A stretch of 6,180 nt of DNA from Anaerolinea sp. (GTDB lineage: Bacteria > Chloroflexota > Anaerolineae > Anaerolineales > Anaerolineaceae): NCBI GenBank assembly GCA_013824385.1, contig PNNU01000216.1, forward strand, positions 1 through 6,180, read 5' to 3'. The position numbers and the translations under genes were made by a program. Position 1 is the stretch's first letter, and each line of letters starts with the position of its first letter. Below, piece by piece: positions 6,086-6,180 of the stretch. The notes under the pieces are model-generated. The model had not been told where the DNA came from, did not search any database, and saw only the letters and a list, made by a program, of their open reading frames with translations.

Positions 6086-6180
6086 TTACGGTCTTGCGGC
6101 TTCGACGATCTTTAAGAAGTCGGGTTTTAGACTGGCTCCCCCTACCAGGGCGCCATCGATATCGGATGTCTTGAAATATT
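6086..6180 (-). CDS. tpiA: Triosephosphate isomerase, C-terminal end only
   Basis: Triosephosphate isomerase interconverts dihydroxyacetone phosphate and glyceraldehyde 3-phosphate. Only the last 30 codons and the TAA stop are inside the window; the gene enters from the right edge. The visible sequence contains SDIDGALVGGASLKPDFLKI followed by VEAARP. DIDGALVGGASLK is the conserved final block of the family, whose GG forms part of the phosphate-binding site. It is convergent with the RAYT unit, and before that insertion would have been convergent with upp. The short length does not weaken the call, because this block is highly specific. Confidence 0.93.
   Translation of the reverse strand, partial: YFKTSDIDGALVGGASLKPDFLKIVEAARP

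Overview
The window is a compact bacterial chromosome segment of housekeeping genes with one small mobile or selfish unit near its right edge. Gene content (a variant-loop enolase, a family 5 uracil-DNA glycosylase, a RAYT-type transposase) and a probable leaderless promoter make a Chloroflexota (Anaerolineae-like) host plausible. This is an inference from how the proteins read; no rRNA or other lineage marker is present and no database was consulted.

Layout from left to right: (1) the 3' three-quarters of enolase on +, cut by the left edge, closed by a strong Rho-independent terminator; (2) a class I SAM-dependent methyltransferase on + with its own -10 box and Shine-Dalgarno; (3) a tightly packed minus-strand cluster transcribed leftward, ruvB, queA, then a family 5 uracil-DNA glycosylase, with gaps of 4 and 10 bases; its last gene overlaps the 3' end of the methyltransferase by 12 bp, tail to tail; (4) a short divergent promoter region and upp (uracil phosphoribosyltransferase) on +; (5) a RAYT (REP-associated, IS200-like HUH tyrosine transposase) on +, much AT-richer than its neighbours and bracketed by near-identical palindromes built on AAACCCGGTTTCT; (6) the last 30 codons of triosephosphate isomerase on -, cut by the right edge.

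Functionally, the minus cluster joins Holliday-junction migration (RuvB), queuosine tRNA modification (QueA) and uracil excision (UDG). upp is pyrimidine salvage. Enolase and triosephosphate isomerase are both glycolytic but lie at opposite ends and are not one operon. The part most worth a second look is the RAYT with its nested palindromes (about 5391-6061): the left side carries one hairpin and the right side carries a three-arm cluster with a 32-bp segment identical to the left copy. This looks like a REP/BIME-type system with its cognate enzyme. The rest of the window is ordinary core-genome content with a few regulatory details of interest: a predicted leaderless ruvB mRNA, two genes without a visible Shine-Dalgarno, and a coding-region hairpin in the convergent overlap.
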